Positions 33,097 through 42,894 of a stretch of 64,000 bases of DNA are shown in pieces. The notes under the pieces are model-generated. The model was not told where the DNA came from. It searched no databases and saw nothing but the letters and a program-made list of their open reading frames with translations. The stretch's first letter is position 1. Every line of letters starts with the position of its first letter. Source of the stretch: an uncultured Collinsella sp. (GTDB lineage: Bacteria > Actinomycetota > Coriobacteriia > Coriobacteriales > Coriobacteriaceae); contig CAUGTZ010000002.1 in NCBI GenBank assembly GCA_959602645.1, forward strand, positions 62,001 to 126,000, in the 5' to 3' direction. A program made the translations under genes and the position numbers.

Positions 33097-33485
33097 TATG
33101 CCTCGGTCGAGGGCTCCGCAGCCTCGGTATCAGCCTCGACGGCGTTCTCGACCACGACGTCGGCGGCAGGCGTCACGTTGCCGCCCGAAATGGCGTCGTT
33201 GAGTTGCTCGCGCAGCTGGTCCATGCGCTCGCGGGCCAGGTCGACCTTGGCGCGCAGGTCGTCGGTCTTGGCGTCGACCATCGGGCCAAAGTCATTCACC
33301 GCAGCACGGGCCTCCTCGGCGCTGTGCTCGTAGGTGTCGCGCATATTGTCCCAGGCGTCATTGGCGATATCGGCAGCCATGGCGCGGGTCTCGGCGCCCG
33401 AGCGCGGGGCCAGAGCAACGCCGACAATAGCGCCGGCAGCGGCACCAAAAAGTGCGCCGGAGACAAAGCTGAAAGTCTTACCCAT
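33096..33485 (-). CDS. YtxH-like membrane-associated stress protein
   Basis: A 129-residue protein. An N-terminal glycine/alanine-rich membrane segment (SFVSGALFGAAAGAIVG) is followed by LAPRSGAETR, the YtxH family signature, then a long amphipathic helix and an acidic tail. YtxH proteins are linked to general stress and envelope functions. ATG 33485 is chosen because AGAGGAATG lies upstream at good distance. It is coupled to the PRC-barrel gene. Confidence 0.75.
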   Translation of the reverse strand: MGKTFSFVSGALFGAAAGAIVGVALAPRSGAETRAMAADIANDAWDNMRDTYEHSAEEARAAVNDFGPMVDAKTDDLRAKVDLARERMDQLREQLNDAISGGNVTPAADVVVENAVEADTEAAEPSTEA

Positions 33486-33621
33486 GATCATTCCTCTCCT
33501 GCGGGCACGTCGGTGCCCACCGTTTGAATGCTGTCCATTATACCCGCAGCGCATCACTTGCCGCTCCGCTCATCTGCGTACGGCAAAGGTGCAGGTACGT
33601 GATGGTGATAAACGCGTAGAC

Positions 33622-34455
33622 CTACTCCTGAGGCATAGCCGGCATGGCCACCGTGGCACACGGGTCCTCGCCGGCGCCGTCCACGAGCGGCAGGCCGCCC
33701 TCATGCGCAGGTCCTGCCGGAACCGTCGCCGCACCGCCAAAGACGGCAGCGGAGGCCTCGTGGTTCTCGGCAACCGCGCCCTCGGTATCAATCGCCACCT
33801 GGGGCTCGTCGTCAAAGTTGGGGACGCCCTGGGGCTCGGTGGGAACGGGCTCGGCGGTCGCATCGGCAACGGGCTCGGCGTCGACCGGCACATCGCCCTC
33901 GTCAGCGCCCTCGTCCTCGGCAGCATCTTCGCCGTTCGCAGCGGCGACGGCCTCGTGAGGATCCTTGCCCTCGGCCTCGGCGCGCATACCCAGCACCAGG
34001 TTGCGCAGGCCCGCGACCGTACCGTCCACATCGGGGGCAGGCTGGTCGGCGTGCAGGTACGCCCAGTCCATCATAAAGGTTGCCGAAGACAGCGCGCCGA
34101 TGGCCAACGCGTCGTCGGGGCACGAAAGCTCAACCTCAAAGACACGCTCGTCATGCTCGCTTACGCGCGTGCGGCCGCACGAGATGCTACCGGCAAGACC
34201 GGTCTCGTTCATGAGCTCGACCGTCACGTGCTCCAGCAGATGGCAGAGCTCGGTCTGACCCATGCAGTCCTGGAACTCGCGGCCGGAATCGCCCAGGCAC
34301 AGATGCTTGGCAATCGCCGGCACCAGGTAGTACACGCGCGCCGTGGCCTCTATGTCCTCCGAGGTCATCAGCGGCATGCCGGGGTTCACCAGCACATGCG
34401 CGCAGATCTTGTCCTCGCTGACGGTGACCTTAAGGATGTTGAACAAGCCTGCCAT
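33622..34455 (-). CDS. Unknown protein with HLLEHVTVE motif and acidic tail
   Basis: A 277-residue protein that I cannot assign firmly. The first ~150 residues look globular and contain HLLEH (72-76) followed by VTVE, a pattern HxxEHxxxE that can bind zinc. The phrase recalls the HLLEHVxxEL stretch in the N-terminal domain of cyanophycin synthetases. The last ~120 residues are acidic, Ala/Pro/Glu-rich and probably disordered. It lies 24 bases after the CorC-type gene on the same strand, so the two are probably co-transcribed. No signal peptide is seen. Its function is unknown; a metal-dependent hydrolase or a binding domain is possible. Confidence 0.5.
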   Translation of the reverse strand: MAGLFNILKVTVSEDKICAHVLVNPGMPLMTSEDIEATARVYYLVPAIAKHLCLGDSGREFQDCMGQTELCHLLEHVTVELMNETGLAGSISCGRTRVSEHDERVFEVELSCPDDALAIGALSSATFMMDWAYLHADQPAPDVDGTVAGLRNLVLGMRAEAEGKDPHEAVAAANGEDAAEDEGADEGDVPVDAEPVADATAEPVPTEPQGVPNFDDEPQVAIDTEGAVAENHEASAAVFGGAATVPAGPAHEGGLPLVDGAGEDPCATVAMPAMPQE

Positions 34456-34479
34456 AACTCTCCCCTACTCTTCCTTGTC

Positions 34480-35853
34480 CTACTCGTCGCCGTCGTGCGG
34501 ATTCGCGGAACCCGCACCCGACGTCGTCGGCTCGTCTGCCGAAGACTCGGAATCCTTCTTATCGGTTTCGGCCGGAGCGATCACGCGAATGAGCGAGATG
34601 CGCTGGCCACGCATCGACTGCACTTTAAACTTGTACCCCGCGACCTCAAACACCTCTCCGATGTCGGGCACCGAGTCGCAAAGCTCCAAGATCCAGCCGG
34701 CGATGGTTTCATAATCATCGCTTTCCTCGAGCGGCCAACCAAGCTCAATCGCGTCATCGCACGAAAAACGCCCATCAACGAGCCACTCGCGGCGCGAAAG
34801 GCGCGTGAGATACTTGTTGTCGGGGTCGAACTCGTCCTCGATCTCGCCGACGATCTCCTCGACGATATCTTCGATGGTGATGATGCCGGCCGTGCCGCCG
34901 TACTCGTCCACGACGACCACGATCTGGTCGTGCGAGGTCTGCATCTCGGACAGCAGCGGCAGGATGTCCTTGGTATCGGGCACAAAGGTGGCGTCGCGCA
35001 AAAAGTCGGCAATGGGCTGGTCGCCCTTGCCGTCGAGCGCGGGCTGGATCAGGTCCTTGATGTGCGCGATGCCCGCGACATTGTCGGGGTCCTCGTGATA
35101 GACGGGGATGCGGCTGAAGCCGGTCTGGCGCATGGTGGACAGCACGTCGGCGACTGTCTCGTCGTCCTCGCACATGGTGGTGTCCACGCGCGGCACCATG
35201 ACCTCGCGAGCCACGGTGTCGCCCAGGTCGAAGATCTCGTGGATCATGCGCTTTTCCTCGTCGAGCAGGTCGTCCTGCTCCGAGACCATGTACTTGATCT
35301 CTTCCTCCGAGACGTTCTGGCGGTCATCGGCGCTCTTGATGCGCAGGATGCGGGCCAGGCCGTCGGAGCAGGCACCGGTCAGCCACACGAGCGGGCGGGC
35401 GATCTTTTGGAACACGGAGAGCGGCCCCACGACCTGTTTGGATACGCCCTCGGCGTTGGCCAGACCAATGCGCTTGGGGACGAGCTCGCCGATCACGATG
35501 GACACGAAGGCGACCGCTACGGTGATGATGACCGGCGCCAGGCCGCGCGCGATGGCGGAGAGCGGCGCGATGCCAAAGCTCATGAGCCACGTGGCGAGCG
35601 GGTCGGACAGGCTCGTCGAGGCAACGGCGGACGAGGCGAAGCCCACGAGCGTGATGGCGACCTGGATGGTGGCGAGCAGCTGGTCGGAGTCGGCAGCCAG
35701 CTTAATGGCACGCTCGGCGCGCTTGTCGCCTTCCTCGGCCTCATGCTCCAGCACGGCGCGCTTGGCCGTGGTGAGCGCCATCTCGGACATAGAGAAGTAG
35801 CCGTTGATGAGGGTCAAAACGAGGGTGGTGATAAGGGAGATGGTTATGTCCAT
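34480..35853 (-). CDS. CorC/HlyC-family (CNNM-type) membrane protein
   Basis: A 457-residue protein. A DUF21/CNNM membrane domain with about four helices (1-140) is followed by two CBS domains (about 215-335, with REVMVPRVDT and VVVDEYGGTAGIITIEDI) and a CorC_HlyC C-terminal domain (about 345-430). The tail is Ser/Asp/Glu-rich. Bacterial members such as CorC are associated with magnesium export or homeostasis, which fits the mgtE operon nearby. It probably starts a unit with the downstream unknown gene. Older annotations call the family hemolysin, but no toxin role is implied. Confidence 0.9.
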   Translation of the reverse strand: MDITISLITTLVLTLINGYFSMSEMALTTAKRAVLEHEAEEGDKRAERAIKLAADSDQLLATIQVAITLVGFASSAVASTSLSDPLATWLMSFGIAPLSAIARGLAPVIITVAVAFVSIVIGELVPKRIGLANAEGVSKQVVGPLSVFQKIARPLVWLTGACSDGLARILRIKSADDRQNVSEEEIKYMVSEQDDLLDEEKRMIHEIFDLGDTVAREVMVPRVDTTMCEDDETVADVLSTMRQTGFSRIPVYHEDPDNVAGIAHIKDLIQPALDGKGDQPIADFLRDATFVPDTKDILPLLSEMQTSHDQIVVVVDEYGGTAGIITIEDIVEEIVGEIEDEFDPDNKYLTRLSRREWLVDGRFSCDDAIELGWPLEESDDYETIAGWILELCDSVPDIGEVFEVAGYKFKVQSMRGQRISLIRVIAPAETDKKDSESSADEPTTSGAGSANPHDGDE

Positions 35854-35967
35854 CGGGAGTTTCTCGAACCTCCAAGATTCGGGACGTTGGGTAGTAAGCG
35901 TAGGTGACGGATAGGGCAGTTGCGCCCGGCGGCCGCTTGGATGGGCCCGCGGGCACAGGAGCGATCG

Positions 35968-36651
35968 CTAGATTACGAAGAGGATCACCGCCATGAACTG
36001 GAAGATACTGCCGGCGAGCACCCACAAGTGAAACACACTGTGCAGGTAACGCACGTTTTTGGCGATGTAGAACGGCACGCCCACGGTGTAGCACACGCCG
36101 CCGACAGCGAGCAGAGCAAGTGCCACGGGGTTGAGCAGCGACACGAGCTCGGGCAGCTTAAAGACAACGAGCCAGCCCATCAGCAGGTAGACCAGGCCGC
36201 TTACCCAGTGCGGCTGGCGCTCGCACATAAAGCATTCGAGGGCAATGCCGATAATGGCGATGGCCCATACGGCAAAGAACAGCGCAGGGCCGCCGTCGTT
36301 TGCGAGCGTGATGAGGCAAAACGGCGTATAGCTACCGGCAATGAGCAGGTAGATGCAGCTGTGGTCGATGATGCGAAACACGCGCTTGGCGCGCGCGGGC
36401 TGAATCGCGTGGTAGAGCGTGGAGGCTAGGTATTCGAGGATAATGCTGACACCATAGACAATCGCCGCGGCCATGTGGGCCGGGCCTCCGCCGCGCAAGG
36501 CAGCGAATACGATCAGGAGCACCAGGCCCGCGATACCCAGCAGGCAGCCGACACCATGGGTGACGGAGTTCATGATCTCCTCGCCCACCGTGTAGTGTGG
36601 AACGGCCGCGGTCTTGGGTCGCGGCTTAGAACTGTCGCTCGAATCGGACAT
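35968..36651 (-). CDS. Hemolysin III/PAQR-family membrane protein
   Basis: A 227-residue protein with seven predicted helices. The PAQR metal-site pattern is present: SVTHGVG near the start, ASTLYHAI and RIIDHSCIY in the middle, and YLHSVFHLWVLAGS near the end, supplying the conserved histidines and aspartate. ATG 36651 with GGAGG about 11 bases upstream is preferred; the frame extends upstream only to a TTG at 36669. It is divergent from the hydrolase gene at 36838. The bacterial function is poorly defined; a metal-dependent membrane hydrolase is the family-level expectation. Confidence 0.9.
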   Translation of the reverse strand: MSDSSDSSKPRPKTAAVPHYTVGEEIMNSVTHGVGCLLGIAGLVLLIVFAALRGGGPAHMAAAIVYGVSIILEYLASTLYHAIQPARAKRVFRIIDHSCIYLLIAGSYTPFCLITLANDGGPALFFAVWAIAIIGIALECFMCERQPHWVSGLVYLLMGWLVVFKLPELVSLLNPVALALLAVGGVCYTVGVPFYIAKNVRYLHSVFHLWVLAGSIFQFMAVILFVI

Positions 36652-36758
36652 GCCGGTTACATCCTCCAACGTAAAGAGTTCTCAACACTATATCAAAGCG
36701 TCTGGGTGCGTGCGAAATTTGCACCATACGTGACCCTTTGTTTACCCATTCTTTGCCT

Positions 36759-36772
36759 GTTGACGCATCAAC
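36759..36772. promoter_or_regulatory. Operator-like palindrome GTTGACGCATCAAC, site 1
   Basis: A near-perfect 14-bp palindrome with GTTGA/TCAAC half-sites in the divergent promoter region between hemolysin III and hydrolase genes. A closely matching site lies 45 bp away, centre to centre. Confidence 0.55.
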
Positions 36773-36803
36773 GGTGAACGTCCATAATGCGCTTGCATTA
36801 AAT

Positions 36804-36817
36804 GTTGATGTATTAAC
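36804..36817. promoter_or_regulatory. Operator-like palindrome GTTGATGTATTAAC, site 2
   Basis: It matches site 1 at 11 of 14 positions, and all three differences are C/T changes. The extended form ATGTTGATGTATTAACAT runs 36802-36819, immediately upstream of TATAGG (36822-36827), the likely -10 box of the gene at 36838. A bound protein would block that promoter. Confidence 0.6.
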
Positions 36818-36837
36818 ATCTTATAGGAAAGCTTCTT

Positions 36838-37803
36838 ATGTCTCAAAACGCACGTTCCCATCGAAAGCTTAAGGTAGCCGGTGTTGTTGCGCTGGTGCTC
36901 GTTGTCGCGCTGCTGGGGTTTGCCGGCAACTTCTTGTTCGACTTTGCCCTGAATCCCCAAGCGCCCTACACCATGAAGATGATGCAGGACGGCAAGGACG
37001 GCAAAAAGGGCGAGCAGATGGATGCCGAGGCAGTCGAGGCGCGGGCATGGTTTAAAGAAAACCGCGAGAGTAGCAGCCTCACCGCAGATGACGGAACCGA
37101 ACTTGCCGCCTGGTATTTTGCCGCCCCAGAGAGCACGCACAATTACGCTATCTGCCTACACGGATACACCGATGAGCCCATCGGTATGGCCCGATACGCC
37201 AAGAGATTCCACGACCGCGGCATGAACGTGCTCGCACCTGCCGCCCGCGCCCACGAGCGTTCCGGCGGTGACTACATCGGCATGGGCTGGCCCGAGCGAC
37301 TCGATGTCGTCGCGTGGATCGGGCGGATCGTTGCGGCCGATCCCAAGGCGCGCATCCTGGTCTTTGGCGAGTCGATGGGCGCGGCGACGGCCATGAATGT
37401 CGCGGGGGAATCTCTGCCCGCAAATGTGAAATGCATTATCGAGGACTGCGGCTACACGAGCGTCTGGGACGAGTTTTCTCTGCAGCTCAAGGACGTGTTC
37501 GGCCTGCCCAGCTTTCCCTTGCTCGATGTAGCAAACTTGGTGTGCAACGTGCGCGCGGGCTACGACTTCCATAAGGCAAGCAGCGTGGATCAACTCAAAC
37601 GTGCAACAGTTCCCATGCTTTTTATCCACGGTGACCAAGACACCTTTGTACCGTACAGCATGCTCGACCAAAACTACGAGACGTGCGCCAGCAAGGTTAA
37701 ACAGAAGCTCACTATCCACGGCGCCACCCACGCCAAGAGCGCGCAAGTCGACCCCGAGCTCTACTGGAATACGGTCGACGACTTCCTCGGAAAGAATTTT
37801 TAG
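36838..37803 (+). CDS. Membrane-anchored alpha/beta hydrolase
   Basis: A 321-residue protein with one N-terminal membrane segment (about 12-33) and an extracytoplasmic alpha/beta hydrolase domain. The nucleophile elbow is GESMG (about 179-183), the acid is probably Asp in HGDQDTFVP, and the histidine is in GATHAKS. The family includes esterases and peptidases acting on surface or extracellular substrates; the substrate is unknown. ATG 36838 follows TAGGAAAGC. Two matching palindromic sites lie upstream, so expression is probably controlled. A long inverted repeat and a terminator follow. Confidence 0.85.
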   Translation: MSQNARSHRKLKVAGVVALVLVVALLGFAGNFLFDFALNPQAPYTMKMMQDGKDGKKGEQMDAEAVEARAWFKENRESSSLTADDGTELAAWYFAAPESTHNYAICLHGYTDEPIGMARYAKRFHDRGMNVLAPAARAHERSGGDYIGMGWPERLDVVAWIGRIVAADPKARILVFGESMGAATAMNVAGESLPANVKCIIEDCGYTSVWDEFSLQLKDVFGLPSFPLLDVANLVCNVRAGYDFHKASSVDQLKRATVPMLFIHGDQDTFVPYSMLDQNYETCASKVKQKLTIHGATHAKSAQVDPELYWNTVDDFLGKNF

Positions 37804-37840
37804 GCAAAAAGCAACGTCCGGGGCTTTATCTGACCCCCTA

Positions 37841-37973
37841 TTTTCGGAAGTATGCAGCAAAATCTGGAACTGCCGACCAGACCGCAGTTTTATCAACAAT
37901 TTATCAGGGGTTTTGTTGCCAAAAAACGTCGTGTGCTCGGCGGTCTCGAAATTTGCCGCATACTTCCGGAAAA
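37841..37973. repeat. 133-bp element bounded by inverted arms TTTTC-GGAAGTATGC
   Basis: The left arm TTTTCGGAAGTATGCAGCAA (from 37841) pairs with the right arm ATTTGCCGCATACTTCCGGA (37951-37970, continuing AAA), with one bulge and few mismatches. An inner AGACCGC/GCGGTCT pair gives a second stem tier, as in the elements around the surface-protein gene. The interior is T-rich and non-coding. The element lies between convergent genes, ahead of a normal terminator. Confidence 0.7.
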
Positions 37974-38007
37974 CCGCCCGCGAGCGCTGTGCTCGCGGGC
38001 GGCTTTT
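37974..38007 (+). terminator. Intrinsic terminator between convergent genes
   Basis: CCGCCCGCGAG pairs with CTCGCGGGCGG and is followed by CTTTT on the plus strand. It ends the hydrolase transcript and could also serve the minus-strand gene ending at 38055. Confidence 0.8.
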
Positions 38008-38054
38008 GCTCGACTTACGCCACAGAGGCGCTTGTTTTGTCCAATAGCTAGGTG

Positions 38055-39260
38055 TTACTTGACCTCGATGAGCTCATACTTGCTCGTGCCCAGGCCGATC
38101 TTCTCGGCATGCGCGATGCAGGAGCGCCAGTCGGTGTCGGGGTGCGTGATGCAGAAGGGGTCCTTAGCCTGCTCGCCCTTCAAATGCTCGTGATTGTGCT
38201 CCATTTTGGCCGCGCTGTCGGTAAGCACGGTGTTGGGCAGCGGCTCGGATGCCAGAACGGCGTCGGCACAGGCCTGGTCGATGGCGACCGGGTCGAAGCT
38301 CGCGAACATGCCGATGTCGTTGACGATGGGCGTGTCGTTCTCGGCATGGCAGTCACAGTTGGGGCTAATGTCCATGGCGAGCGAGATGTGGAAGCTCGGG
38401 CGGCCGTCGACGATAGCCTTGGTGTACTCGGCGATCTTGCAGTTGAGCACGTCGGCGGCGGCGTCATAGTCGGGATTGATGGCATCCTGGTTGCACACGC
38501 CGATGCAGCGGCCGCAGCCCAGGCAGCGGTCGTGGTCGATGGCGGCCACGTGCACCTCGACGGTCTTGCCGCTCGCAAGCTCGCGCTCGCGGGTGCCATC
38601 GAACGAGATGGCGTTGTGCGCGCAGATCTTTTCGCAGGCACGGCAGCCAACGCATTGCTCGGTCGCGACGCTCGGCTTGCCAGCGGCGTGCTGCTCCATC
38701 TTGCCGGCACGGCTGCCGCCGCCCATGCCCAGGTTCTTCATGGCGCCGCCAAAACCGGCCTGCTCATGGCCCTTAAAGTGCGTGAGGCTGATCACGATAT
38801 CGGCATCCATGAGCGCCTGACCGATCTTTGCCTCGCGCACGTACTCACCGCCCTCGACCGGGACGAGCGCCTCGTCGGTACCCTTGAGGCCGTCAGCGAT
38901 GATGATCTGGCAACCCGTGGCATACGGGGTAAAGCCATTCTGGTAGGCGGTGTCGATGTGCTCGAGCGCATTTTTGCGGCTACCCACATAGAGCGTGTTG
39001 CAGTCGGTAAGGAAGGGCTTGCCGCCCAGCTCCTTCACGACGTCTGCGACGGCGCGGGCGTAGTTGGGGCGCAAAAAGCTCAGGTTGCCCAGCTCGCCAA
39101 AGTGAATCTTAATGGCGACGAACTTGTTCTCAAAGTCGATCTGCTCAATGCCGGCGCGACGGATGAGGCGCTTAAGCTTGTCAAGCTGGCTCTCGCGAGC
39201 ATGCGTGCGCAGGTTGGTGAAGTACACCTTAGCGGGTGCTGCGGGTGCAGTTGCGGTCAT
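38055..39260 (-). CDS. DUF362 protein with two 4Fe-4S clusters
   Basis: A 401-residue cytoplasmic iron-sulfur protein. The DUF362 domain (about 1-190, with KIHFGELGN and THFKGHEQAGFGGAMKN) is interrupted by two ferredoxin-type motifs, CVGCRACEKIC and CLGCGRCIGVC, around residues 203-255. The C-terminal part returns to DUF362 sequence. Such proteins occur in anaerobes, and their reaction is unknown; electron transfer coupled to a small-molecule conversion is inferred. It is a single gene ending 14 bases past the plus-strand terminator. Confidence 0.88.
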   Translation of the reverse strand: MTATAPAAPAKVYFTNLRTHARESQLDKLKRLIRRAGIEQIDFENKFVAIKIHFGELGNLSFLRPNYARAVADVVKELGGKPFLTDCNTLYVGSRKNALEHIDTAYQNGFTPYATGCQIIIADGLKGTDEALVPVEGGEYVREAKIGQALMDADIVISLTHFKGHEQAGFGGAMKNLGMGGGSRAGKMEQHAAGKPSVATEQCVGCRACEKICAHNAISFDGTRERELASGKTVEVHVAAIDHDRCLGCGRCIGVCNQDAINPDYDAAADVLNCKIAEYTKAIVDGRPSFHISLAMDISPNCDCHAENDTPIVNDIGMFASFDPVAIDQACADAVLASEPLPNTVLTDSAAKMEHNHEHLKGEQAKDPFCITHPDTDWRSCIAHAEKIGLGTSKYELIEVK

Positions 39261-39340
39261 AGTTATATCCCCTCGGTCTATATGGCGTTACAGACATAGA
39301 GGATGGTACCCATTGAAGTAGGGTCGAAGTCAAGCACAGC

Positions 39341-39408
39341 CACTCATTGGGGACAGACTTAAATGAGTGCTTGCCGCCCGGCCGGCGAATCGGCAAAGAC
39401 TGTCCCCG
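39341..39408 (-). repeat. Paired GGGGACAG hairpins downstream of the FtsX-type gene
   Basis: CACTCATT/AAATGAGTG encloses GGGGACAGACTT at 39341-39369. Some 30 bases on, CTGTCCCC (39400-39407) is an inverted second copy of the GGGGACAG word, and GCCG/CGGC pairing lies between them. On the minus transcript the element starts four bases after the stop codon at 39413. Confidence 0.7.
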
Positions 39409-39412
39409 ATGA

Positions 39413-42079
39413 CTACTCCTGCACCTTGAGGGCTTCGGCCAGGCTGACGCGCTTGATGGAACGCGTGTGCAGCAGCGCCACGACCAGGTAGGTTGCAAAG
39501 CCGATGCCGACGCATGCAGCCATGGACCAAGCGGGCACGTAGATCTCGATATTGCCGTTGTAGGCGAGCAGCATCGAGCGGAAGATGGCCGTGAGCGAGC
39601 CAATAATGACCGGCAGGCTCAGCACGAGCGACGCCGCCACGCACAGCGTGATCGAGCGGATGTACAGATGCGAAATCTCGCCATCGCGATAGCCAAAGAC
39701 CTTCATGTAGCTGATCGACCGGGCGCTATGGTCGATAACAGCCTTGGTCAGCAGGTACATAAACAGCAGGAAGATAAACACCGCGAGCCCGACCATCATG
39801 CCGATCATTTTGCTCATCATGCCGATAAACTGGTCGCCCACGGCGCGCATGTCGTCGGGCGTGGTGTCGCCGGCAAAGTAGCGCGCGTCGAGGTCGAGCT
39901 TCTCGTTGCTCACATAGCCGTTGAAGTAGGCGGCATCGTTGTCGAACAGCTCGTTAAAGTCATCGATGCTCATATAGATATTCATGTCCGACTTTGAGCC
40001 CCAGGAGCAGCCCTTGCCCGCGTACTCAAGGGAATAATCCCGAGCCTCGTACTTGTCGCGAAGCTCGACCTTCTGGCCCTCGCTCCAGCCAAACTTGTCG
40101 AGCAGGTCGCCGCCAAAGACGACGTGTCCGTCGCCGATGTTGAGGCCCTTCCAGTAGCGCGAATCGAGCGAGATGCCGTAGACGGAAATCGTCTCCTCGC
40201 CATTACCATCGCCGCGGTCGTATTGCAGCTGGTAGACGGCATATTTCTCGGCCTGCGCGATTGCGCCCGCGCCGTTGTCGGTCGAATTGACCGGGTGGAT
40301 ATCGTCGTTGTCAGTGTCGATCTTAGAGGCCTTGTCGATCAGGTCGATAGCCTCGTCGCGGTTGCAGCCGAGGGCATCGGCAAGGTCATCGAGGCGCGCA
40401 TAAAGCGCATCTTTCTTGTCCTGGACCTTGGCGAGCGCGTTCTGCGCCGCGGCCAGGCCCTCGGCAGACGGAGATGCGGTCGCGGCATCGGCTGCCGTCT
40501 GCGCCGCATCGGCCGCGTCGTCAAGCTCGTCATCGGCATCCTGAGCGGCGGAAAGCAGCGCGCCGTCAACCGACTGCAAGCGCTCGAGTGCCGACCACTG
40601 CTCGCGCTCCTCGGCAGTACCCTCGAGCTCCAGCGGCACCTTGAGCGTGTACTGGTGCTCGGCGACCAGGCTTGTCTCGAGGTTGTCGGCGTAGTGCGTC
40701 ATCGTGGGCAGAATCGCCAGACCAAAGAGCAGCAACAGCGAGGCAAACGCAATGCCCACGAAGAGCGTGGCGAAGTTGCCCAGGTTGCGCAGGAAGATGC
40801 GCAGGCGGAAGCGCGAGACAAAACCCATGCGCTCCGGCAGCTGCAAGCCGCGCTTGGTGCCAGACTTGCCGCTCGCCTCATGACGAAGGAACTGCAACGG
40901 CGTCTTGCCCATCTTGCGAAGCAGGCCCACCAGCGTGATGAGGATGAGCGCGGCGGCGGGAACCACGGCGCACTTCACAAAGATCTCCCAGCTCCAGTAC
41001 ACCTGGAAGGGCGGCAGGCTGTACGAACCGTAATAGAGGCTGCGCATGGGCTCGGTAAAGAACACAACGCCGAGCGCAGTGCCCAAAAGCGCCGCGACCA
41101 CGCCCACGGTAGCGGGAAGTGCCAGGTAGTGCAGCACGATCTCGCGTCGACGATAGCCGCTGGCGAGCAGCGTGCCGATGATGGCGCTCTCCTCCTCGAT
41201 GGTGGCGTCGGTAAGGACCACAAAGACGAACGCCATGATCACAATGATGATGTCGAGCAGCGTCATCCACATCATAGAGTCGCCGTCCACGTCGTCGCGC
41301 GCATAGCCAATGCCCTGGTTGGAATCGGCGTCGACAAGATCGTCCACGCGCGCATCGGCGTCGGTCAGCGCCTCGACCATATCCTGCTCCGCATCGATGC
41401 GATCCGCGGTGGGGAGGTCGCGATCGGCAAAGGTGAAGGAGTAGGTGTAGGCAGGCGCGCCGCCGGCATCCTCGAGCGCGGCAAAGCCGGCGTCGGTGAC
41501 CTCGGCCACGCCGTACGTGATGGTGTTCACCGTAAAGTCCGAATTGTTGAGGAACAGCGCCTGGCTATCGGGCTGGGTCATGATGCCGCAGATGGTGTAG
41601 GTGCGACCCTCAAGCTCGACCTTATCGCCCACGGCGAGGTCGTTGTTGGTGGCAAAGACGCGGTCGATGGCCACCTCGTCGTCCGCCTTGGGCTGCCTGC
41701 CTTCGCAGTAGGACGCGATGTCGACCTTGGTGCGGTGCGCATAGGTACGCAGGGTGCGCTTGGTGCCGTCGTCGCCAGCCGCCTTTTTGATGATGGCGTC
41801 GATAGAGAAGTTCTTGTAGAGCGTGACGCCGCCGACGTCGTCGGCCGCGTCTTCGGCTGCCTTGAGCTGGTCTTTGGTGGCCTCGAAGGAGGTGGTCACG
41901 CGGCCGTCCTCAATCGTGTACGCATCGCGCATGTCGTCGATAAGGCAACCGATGGAATGCGCCGCGAGCAAAAAGCCCGAGGTAAGGGCGATGCTTCCGC
42001 ACATAAGCAAAAAGATGCCCAGGTACTTGCCGATATTGCGGCGCAGCTCGCGCGGGAGACGTTTTGCGAGAGGTGTCAT
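39413..42079 (-). CDS. FtsX-family ABC transporter permease with large extracellular domains
   Basis: An 888-residue MacB/FtsX-type permease. Helix 1 lies near residues 20-45. A first extracellular domain of about 220 residues and a three-helix FtsX block (about 265-390) follow. A second helix near 430-455 leads to another extracellular region with a coiled coil rich in Ala/Asp (about 485-570), and a final FtsX block closes the protein (about 750-880). ATG 42079 is 8 bases after the ATPase stop. Such two-block permeases with a LolD-like ATPase act as mechanotransmitters or export lipids, peptides or lipoproteins; the substrate is unknown. Confidence 0.88.
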   Translation of the reverse strand: MTPLAKRLPRELRRNIGKYLGIFLLMCGSIALTSGFLLAAHSIGCLIDDMRDAYTIEDGRVTTSFEATKDQLKAAEDAADDVGGVTLYKNFSIDAIIKKAAGDDGTKRTLRTYAHRTKVDIASYCEGRQPKADDEVAIDRVFATNNDLAVGDKVELEGRTYTICGIMTQPDSQALFLNNSDFTVNTITYGVAEVTDAGFAALEDAGGAPAYTYSFTFADRDLPTADRIDAEQDMVEALTDADARVDDLVDADSNQGIGYARDDVDGDSMMWMTLLDIIIVIMAFVFVVLTDATIEEESAIIGTLLASGYRRREIVLHYLALPATVGVVAALLGTALGVVFFTEPMRSLYYGSYSLPPFQVYWSWEIFVKCAVVPAAALILITLVGLLRKMGKTPLQFLRHEASGKSGTKRGLQLPERMGFVSRFRLRIFLRNLGNFATLFVGIAFASLLLLFGLAILPTMTHYADNLETSLVAEHQYTLKVPLELEGTAEEREQWSALERLQSVDGALLSAAQDADDELDDAADAAQTAADAATASPSAEGLAAAQNALAKVQDKKDALYARLDDLADALGCNRDEAIDLIDKASKIDTDNDDIHPVNSTDNGAGAIAQAEKYAVYQLQYDRGDGNGEETISVYGISLDSRYWKGLNIGDGHVVFGGDLLDKFGWSEGQKVELRDKYEARDYSLEYAGKGCSWGSKSDMNIYMSIDDFNELFDNDAAYFNGYVSNEKLDLDARYFAGDTTPDDMRAVGDQFIGMMSKMIGMMVGLAVFIFLLFMYLLTKAVIDHSARSISYMKVFGYRDGEISHLYIRSITLCVAASLVLSLPVIIGSLTAIFRSMLLAYNGNIEIYVPAWSMAACVGIGFATYLVVALLHTRSIKRVSLAEALKVQE

Positions 42080-42087
42080 GGCGCCGC

Positions 42088-42801
<714 letters not shown>

Positions 42802-42894
42802 GGTATCCCCCATTGTTAGCCTCGTACTACTTTATGAGCGTAATAGTAAACCTTGGCGAACTATTTTGGGGCGAGGCCTGAAATTTATTTCAGA

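Noticed and set aside
33334..35907. An 857-codon open frame on the plus strand
   Set aside because: It is antisense to YtxH-like, unknown, and CorC-type genes with clear domains; its His/Arg/Val-rich composition is typical of the opposite strand of high-GC genes.
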